A stretch of 32,366 nt of DNA from Burkholderiales bacterium. Its GTDB lineage: Bacteria; Pseudomonadota; Gammaproteobacteria; Burkholderiales; SG8-39. Positions 26,957 to 32,366 of this stretch are shown here, one piece after another (position 1 is the first letter of the stretch; the number at the start of each line of letters is the position of its first letter). The position numbers and the translations under genes were made by a program. Where the stretch lies: contig JACZJU010000118.1 of the NCBI GenBank assembly GCA_014860395.1, positions 1 to 32,366 on the forward strand. Reading direction: 5' to 3'. The notes below the pieces were generated by a model. That model saw only the letters and a program-made list of their open reading frames with translations. It made no database searches and had not been told where the DNA came from.

Positions 26957-27712
26957 TCAGGCTATGGTCACGCCGCCGTCGGCGATGATCGTCTGCCCGG
27001 TAATGAAGGTGGCCGCCTTGGAGGCGAGGAATACCGCGATGCCGCCGATTTCCTCGGCTTCGCCCAGACGCCGTAGCGGCGTCATCGCCTCGCGTGCCTT
27101 GCGCGCCTTGTCGTTTTCCCACAGCGCCCGGGCGAAATCGGTCTTTATCAAACCGGGCAGAATCGCATTGACGCGAATGTTGGACGGCCCCCACTCGCAG
27201 GCGTAGTTTCTGACCAATGCGGTGTCGGCGGCCTTGGACACGCCGTACAGCCCGATCACGGTATTGCCCTTCAACGCGGCGATGCTGGAGACGATGATCA
27301 CCACGCCGTCCTTGCGCTCTGCCATCTGCGGAATCGTCATGTTGCACAGCCACCAGTTGCTCTTGATGTTGTTGCCCATGATCTTGTCGAATACTTCGTC
27401 GCCCGCTTGCGCCGTCGGGCCGTACACGGGATTGGCCGCCGCATTGCACACCAGGATGTCGATCTTTCCCCAGTGCTTCATGGTCGCGTCGACCAGCTGC
27501 TGCAGCTGCTCCTTGTGCGCGATATTGCAGGGAACAGAGATCGCCTCATAGCCCTTGGCGGTGAATTCCCGCGTCACTTCCTCGCAGGCCTCGGCCTTGC
27601 GGCTGGAGATCACCACCTTGGCGCCCGCCCTCGCCATTTCTTCCGCGATGGACTTGCCTATGCCCTTGGTCGAGCCGGTGATCAGGGCGACTTTGCCAGT
27701 TAGGTCGAACAT
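26957..27712 (-). CDS. SDR-family oxidoreductase
   Basis: MFDLTGKVALITGSTKGIGKSIAEEMARAGAKVVISSR; NAA motif; YGVSKAAD (YxxxK). Confidence 0.95.
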   Translation of the reverse strand: MFDLTGKVALITGSTKGIGKSIAEEMARAGAKVVISSRKAEACEEVTREFTAKGYEAISVPCNIAHKEQLQQLVDATMKHWGKIDILVCNAAANPVYGPTAQAGDEVFDKIMGNNIKSNWWLCNMTIPQMAERKDGVVIIVSSIAALKGNTVIGLYGVSKAADTALVRNYACEWGPSNIRVNAILPGLIKTDFARALWENDKARKAREAMTPLRRLGEAEEIGGIAVFLASKAATFITGQTIIADGGVTIA

Positions 27713-27785
27713 GCTTTGCTCCCGATTGAATCGAGCCGGGATTTTCGCACTGTTGGATGATTCCTGCCGAAAGGCGCAGTGGAAG

Positions 27786-28382
27786 CTAGATGGCCCCGCT
27801 TTTCTTCAGCACTTCGGCCACCGCCGCGGCGAGCTCGGCGTAGCCTTTGGCGTTGGGGTGCGCCACGTCGGACTTCAGCTCGCGGTCGCGCAGGATCGCA
27901 GTCAGCGCCCCGTCCTCGTAGGGAAGCTTGAATTCCCTGGCGATCTCGGCATAGAAATCCGGCGGCGAGGGGGGCAAACCCGGCTTGGGCACGGCGATCA
28001 GCACCACCTCTATGCCTCTTTGTTTGGCGACACGGATCATGGCGCGCAGGTTCTCCGCCGCCTGAGCGTCGCCGAGTTTGCGCAGAAAATCGTTGCCGCC
28101 ATGGCACAGGATCAGCAGTGCGGGTTGGTATTCGTCGAGTGCCTCGGGCAGGCGCGCCAGCCCGGCCGCGCTGACTTCCCCCGGCACACCTGCGCTTGCG
28201 ACCGTGCGTCCGATGAGCTTTTCCAGCACTGCCGGATAACTGGTCTCGGCTTGCGTGCCGGTGCCGTAAGTGAGGCTGTCGCCGAAGGCGAGAACCACGG
28301 CATCGGCGGGCAATCTGGAAAGCTTCGGCGTGCTGCCACTGCAAGCGGCGACCAGCACCATCAGAATTACTCCGAAGGCCAT
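27786..28382 (-). CDS. SGNH-family arylesterase/TesA-like, probable lipoprotein (start uncertain: 28382 or 28478)
   Basis: VLAFGDSLTYGTGTQAETSYPAVLEKLIG; GGND; DVAHPNAKGY; lipobox-like VLVAAC. Confidence 0.87.
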   Translation of the reverse strand: MAFGVILMVLVAACSGSTPKLSRLPADAVVLAFGDSLTYGTGTQAETSYPAVLEKLIGRTVASAGVPGEVSAAGLARLPEALDEYQPALLILCHGGNDFLRKLGDAQAAENLRAMIRVAKQRGIEVVLIAVPKPGLPPSPPDFYAEIAREFKLPYEDGALTAILRDRELKSDVAHPNAKGYAELAAAVAEVLKKSGAI

Positions 28383-28476
28383 AAGCAAAAGCTTCCCCGC
28401 GGGCGCGGAGAAGCGGTCGCCAACAGGTAGAATGGCGGCTCGCTTCGCCTCTTGTCTTTCAAACGCCGACATTTTC

Positions 28477-29412
28477 ATGGAATTCTTCCTTCCGATCGCG
28501 CATATGGACGTCAATATCGTCCTGATCCTGTTCTATGGCGCTTTGGTCGGTTTTCTCTCCGGTCTGGTCGGAGTAGGCGGCGGATTTCTGATCACGCCGC
28601 TGCTCATATTCACCGGCATACCTCCCATTGTAGCGGTGTCCAGCGGGGCGGCGCAGATGACGGGAACGGCCTCGGGCGCAAGCTATCTGCATTGGCGCCA
28701 AGGCAATATCGACTTCAAGATGGGCCTGACTCTGCTAGTCGGCAGCTGGCTGGGGGGCGGCTTCGGCGTTTATCTCGCCAAGGTGCTGTTGAAGGCAGGC
28801 CAGTTCGGCAATGTGGTGGTTTTTCTCTATGTCATTCTGCTCGGCTTCATCGGCGTAAGCATGCTGATCGAATCGGTGCGGGCCATTTCCCGCGCCAGCG
28901 CGCGCGTCCCGGCCGCGGCGAGCGAGCCAGCTGCGGCGAATTCGCTGCTGCGAACCTGGGTGGAGCGCCTGCCATGGCAGACGACGTACCCCGCCTCGGG
29001 CGTGCGCATGTCGGTCATCGGGCCGCTGCTCCTGGGTGCGGCCGTTGGCATCCTGACTTCGCTCATGGGGGTCGGCGGCGGCTTCATCATGGTGCCGGTG
29101 ATGATCTATGTCCTGAAGATGCCGACCAAGATCGTCGTCGGCACGTCGCTGTTCCAGTTGCTGTTCACCACGGCCGCCGTGAGCGTGATGCAGGCCGGCA
29201 TCAATCATTCGGTCGATCCCTTCCTCGCGCTCATTCTGATTCTCGGTTCCGTGTTCGGGACCAAGATGGGGGCCCGGCTCGGCGCGCGCCTGCCGGCTGA
29301 GAAGCTGCGCCTCATCCTGGCGCTAGTGGTGGTCGCCGTGGCGGTCAAAATGGTCGTGACCCTGTTGATGCCTCCGGCACATATCCACAGCATGTCGGTC
29401 GAGGTGCGCTGA
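28477..29412 (+). CDS. TauE/SafE (TSUP) family permease
   Basis: LVGFLSGLVGVGGGFLITPLLIFTGIPPIVAVSSGAAQMTGTASGASYLHW; second repeat ILTSLMGVGGGFIMVPVMIYVLKMP. Confidence 0.92.
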   Translation: MEFFLPIAHMDVNIVLILFYGALVGFLSGLVGVGGGFLITPLLIFTGIPPIVAVSSGAAQMTGTASGASYLHWRQGNIDFKMGLTLLVGSWLGGGFGVYLAKVLLKAGQFGNVVVFLYVILLGFIGVSMLIESVRAISRASARVPAAASEPAAANSLLRTWVERLPWQTTYPASGVRMSVIGPLLLGAAVGILTSLMGVGGGFIMVPVMIYVLKMPTKIVVGTSLFQLLFTTAAVSVMQAGINHSVDPFLALILILGSVFGTKMGARLGARLPAEKLRLILALVVVAVAVKMVVTLLMPPAHIHSMSVEVR

Positions 29413-30161
29413 TGATGCGCTGGCTGCTCTGCCTGTTGTTCGCCTCGGGCTGTATATTGCCGGCCGGAGCGTGGGCCGAAGAACCGCTGGTCGTCGCGCC
29501 GACGACCAGTGAAGTCAAGATCACCACGGATTTCGCCGGGACCACGATCGAGGCCGTGGGCGCGATGAGCGGGCCGGGCGAGCTGATCATCAAGCTGGTA
29601 GGACCGAAGCAGGAGGCGACCCTGTCGCGCGAGACCAAGCTCGGACCATTCTGGGTCGGCGGCGAAAGTGTGAAATTGCAGGGCGCGCCCAGCCTGCTGT
29701 TCCTCTACGCAACCGCGCCGATCGCGACTATCCTGCCGCCCGCCGAGCAGCAGAAATACGGATTGCTCCTCGAAGGCGTGCCGGTGCGCGTAGCCCCGCA
29801 CTTGAAGGCGCATGCGGCCGAGGACTGGCGCAAGGCGTTTTACCGGATCAAGGAGAGACAGGGCTACTATCACGAATACGACACAGTGATCAGGGTGTTC
29901 GGAAACCGGTTGTTCGTAGCCGACATGCGGCTGCCGGGGGATTTGCAGGTTGGAACCTACACCATCGAAACCCTGCTGGTGAAATCCGGGAAGGTGGCCG
30001 GCCACACCATCGGTACGTTTAATGTGCGTCTCTCCGGCGTCGAACGTTGGGTGTGGAATGCGGCGCACGACCACGCCTGGCTTTTCGGCAGCCTGTTTAC
30101 CCTGCTGGCCATGCTCCTGGGGCTGGCCTTGAATGCGTTTCCGTTCCGCCAGACGCGCTAG
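29412..30161 (+). CDS. TIGR02186 / PF09608-like membrane-anchored periplasmic protein
   Basis: Signal peptide; LVVAPTTSEVKITTDFAGTTIEAVGAMSGPGELIIKLVGPKQEATLSRETKLGPFWVGGESVKLQGAPSLLFLYAT; C-terminal TM; directly downstream of TSUP. Confidence 0.75.
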   Translation: MMRWLLCLLFASGCILPAGAWAEEPLVVAPTTSEVKITTDFAGTTIEAVGAMSGPGELIIKLVGPKQEATLSRETKLGPFWVGGESVKLQGAPSLLFLYATAPIATILPPAEQQKYGLLLEGVPVRVAPHLKAHAAEDWRKAFYRIKERQGYYHEYDTVIRVFGNRLFVADMRLPGDLQVGTYTIETLLVKSGKVAGHTIGTFNVRLSGVERWVWNAAHDHAWLFGSLFTLLAMLLGLALNAFPFRQTR

Positions 30162-30174
30162 CGAGCGCGTCTGC

Positions 30175-31950
30175 CTAATCTTTCGGCGGCGGCAAACTCG
30201 CGCATTCATTGAAAATGCGCGCGCGGCAGGTGCTGCAGATGGAGCGGTCCAGGCGTGCGAACACGCCGCTGATCGCCTCATGCTTGCCGGCAAATACGTT
30301 CTCCCGGCCGATCTGGTCGATATGCCCGCTGCGCTCCAGCATGTCGCGCACTGGCTGGCGCATGCTGTAGAAATACAGCTGTCCGCCCATTTTTCTGCGC
30401 CGCCAGGCTTCGTGCGCCAGCAATTCCGCCCCCGCCACGTCGACGAAATTGATGCTTTTCGCCAGCAGCAGCAGATGCTTTTGATCCGGTCTGGTTTCGC
30501 GCAGCATGTCGAAATGCGTATCGACATGGTTGACGGCTCCGAAATAGATTGAACCTTCGATGCGCAGGATCTTGAGCTGCGGGCACTCGGCAAGTCCCGG
30601 TTCCAGAATCATCATTTTGCGCGTCGGATGCTGTGCATCCGGCACCAGGCTGCGCATGGTCGGGCGCGAAGTCCGGTTGAGATAGACGAGGAGGGAAAGC
30701 GTCACGCCCACCAGGATAGCGAACTCGAGTTCCAGCAGCAGCGTTGCGGCGCAGGTGAGCGCGAGCACCGCGGTTTCGGGCCGACTGGAGCGCAGGACGA
30801 TGCGGATGCTGTGGAAATCGATCAGCCCCCAGGCGACCAGAAACAGGATCGCCGCCATGCTGGCGATCGGAAGATACGCCATGAGCGGAGCCACAAAGAT
30901 AAGGATTACGATCAGAAACAGCGAGGAAAAAACTGCGGAAAGCGGCGTGCGCGCGCCGGCTTCGTAGTTGAGGCCGGAGCGGTTGAACGAACAGGTCGCG
31001 GGGTAGCCGGAGAAGAAACTGGCGACGATGTTGGACAGTCCCTGGCCGATGAATTCCTGGTTGCCGTCGATGCGCTGGCCTGACTTGAGCGCGATCGCGC
31101 GTCCTATGGATATGGCCTCGGTCAGGCCGAGCACGGTGACGGCAACGGCGATGGCGAGCAGCTTTCTGAGATTTTCCAGCTCGAAGCTCGGATGCGACAG
31201 CGGCGGCAGCGCGCCCGGCAGCGCGCCCAAGGTGCGGATCCCGGTGTAGTCCGCGCCGTGGGCTTGATTGAGCGCGAAAGCCAGGATGCTGCCCACCAGC
31301 ATGGCAGCGATCATGTACGGTACCTGCTTGAGGAAGCGGCGGGCAAGAATGCCGGTTACAAGCGTCACGGCGGCTACCAGCAACACATACGGCTGAATGT
31401 TCGAAATTTGCAGCGCAAACGCCTCGAGCGTGCGCAGGAAGGAGTGGCCGCGCGGGATGTCGACGCCGAAAAAATTACGCAGCTGCGCGCCGAAAATGAG
31501 CATCGCGGCGCCGGCGGTAAAGCCGACTACGACGGTGTGCGATATGAAATTCACCAGCGTGCCCAGGCGCAGAACTCCCAGGGACAGCATCATTAGCCCG
31601 GACATGAATGACAGCGTGAGCACCAAATGTATGTAATGCGCCGAGCCGGGTTCGGCGAGCGTGCTCACCGTTGCGAACACGACCAGCGATACCGCATTGG
31701 TCGGTCCGGAAACGGCGTGGAGCGAGGACCCCCACAGCGCCGCAACTATGGTTGGCACCATGGCGCTGTACAGGCCATATTCCGGCGGCATGCCCGCGAG
31801 CGTGGCAAAAGCCACGCCCTGGGGCAGCACTACCGCCGCACCTATCAGGCCCGCCAGCAGATCCAGGCGGATGGTGCCGCGATTGACGCGCGGCCACCAT
31901 GCGAGGAAGGGAAATATGTGCCTGAGAACAGCGCTACGGTTGGCGGACAT
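30175..31950 (-). CDS. SulP-family inorganic anion transporter with STAS domain and Cys-containing C-terminal tail
   Basis: LDLLAGLIGAAVVLPQGVAFATLAGMPPEYGLYSAMVPTIVAALWGSS; STAS-like LKILRIEGSIYFGAVNHVDTHFD...INFVDVAGAELLAHEA; tail ICSTCRARIFNECASL. Confidence 0.94.
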   Translation of the reverse strand: MSANRSAVLRHIFPFLAWWPRVNRGTIRLDLLAGLIGAAVVLPQGVAFATLAGMPPEYGLYSAMVPTIVAALWGSSLHAVSGPTNAVSLVVFATVSTLAEPGSAHYIHLVLTLSFMSGLMMLSLGVLRLGTLVNFISHTVVVGFTAGAAMLIFGAQLRNFFGVDIPRGHSFLRTLEAFALQISNIQPYVLLVAAVTLVTGILARRFLKQVPYMIAAMLVGSILAFALNQAHGADYTGIRTLGALPGALPPLSHPSFELENLRKLLAIAVAVTVLGLTEAISIGRAIALKSGQRIDGNQEFIGQGLSNIVASFFSGYPATCSFNRSGLNYEAGARTPLSAVFSSLFLIVILIFVAPLMAYLPIASMAAILFLVAWGLIDFHSIRIVLRSSRPETAVLALTCAATLLLELEFAILVGVTLSLLVYLNRTSRPTMRSLVPDAQHPTRKMMILEPGLAECPQLKILRIEGSIYFGAVNHVDTHFDMLRETRPDQKHLLLLAKSINFVDVAGAELLAHEAWRRRKMGGQLYFYSMRQPVRDMLERSGHIDQIGRENVFAGKHEAISGVFARLDRSICSTCRARIFNECASLPPPKD

Positions 31951-32225
31951 TCAGGTGATGCGGACGTAATTTGAATTCATTGCTGAATGAGGGGTATGGC
32001 CCTTCATCCTCCCTTAAGTCGGAGACCGCGTCGGCAAGTCCGGATCGGCTCTTCGTTGAGGGGTATCTTAGCAAATGAACGCGGGGCGCTAGTTGAATTC
32101 GCGAATATGAATTCTTATCCCGCCATTCGATTGACACATCCGGAGTCCGTGCCTAACATGTTGGCGTTGTTCGCTGTCCCGCCGCAAATGCCCGAATCAC
32201 GCGTCAATCCCAGGTTTCTGCCATT

Positions 32226-32366
32226 ATGAACGAAGGTTTCCGCTTGCTCGACCCGGTGCGCCAGTCCGCCGCAGTGAAGGCGCTGCGCGCCATCCTCCCG
32301 GATGAGTCGGTGATCTATCGGCAGGAGGACACCAAACCGTACGAATGCGACGGACTATCGGCCTAT
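32226..32366 (+). CDS. FAD-linked oxidase, GlcD-like (truncated by window end)
   Basis: MNEGFRLLDPVRQSAAVKALRAILPDESVIYRQEDTKPYECDGLSAY resembles the GlcD N-terminus. Confidence 0.7.
   Translation, partial: MNEGFRLLDPVRQSAAVKALRAILPDESVIYRQEDTKPYECDGLSAY

Noticed and set aside
31984-32015. Imperfect hairpin TGAATGAGGG...CCCTTCATC upstream of SulP
   Set aside because: Imperfect, short and not linked to a U tract or a known motif.

Overview
GC-rich chromosomal window from a proteobacterium, most likely a betaproteobacterium (inferred from gene order and protein style, no search run). It is densely coding. In order: thiL 3' end, pgpA, CinA/PncC-type amidase; a Memo+AMMECR1 fusion with its radical SAM partner (AmmeMemoRadiSam); lexA, recA, recX, a VIT1/CCC1-type membrane protein and alaS, with clear LexA boxes before lexA and recA; a small monooxygenase-like protein; a convergent orphan Lon-like AAA+ ATPase; a DAHP synthase (aroG-type) preceded by what looks like an aromatic-amino-acid attenuator; a TSUP transporter; a membrane glycosyltransferase plus UbiA-family pair; a cNMP-binding protein; a PduO-type cobalamin adenosyltransferase whose start region is tandemly duplicated; a histidine kinase / response regulator / REC-adenylate cyclase-Ser/Thr kinase fusion cluster; rSAM/selenodomain-associated transferases 2 and 1; LysR regulator, amidase, SDR, SGNH esterase; TSUP + TIGR02186-like + SulP transporters; and the start of a GlcD-like FAD oxidase. 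The strongest items for follow-up are the aromatic leader peptide/attenuator (11555-11680), the REC-cyclase-kinase fusion (20592-22667), and the 107-bp tandem duplication over the adenosyltransferase start codon (17569-17782). No CRISPR array, rRNA, tRNA, transposase or prophage was recognised.
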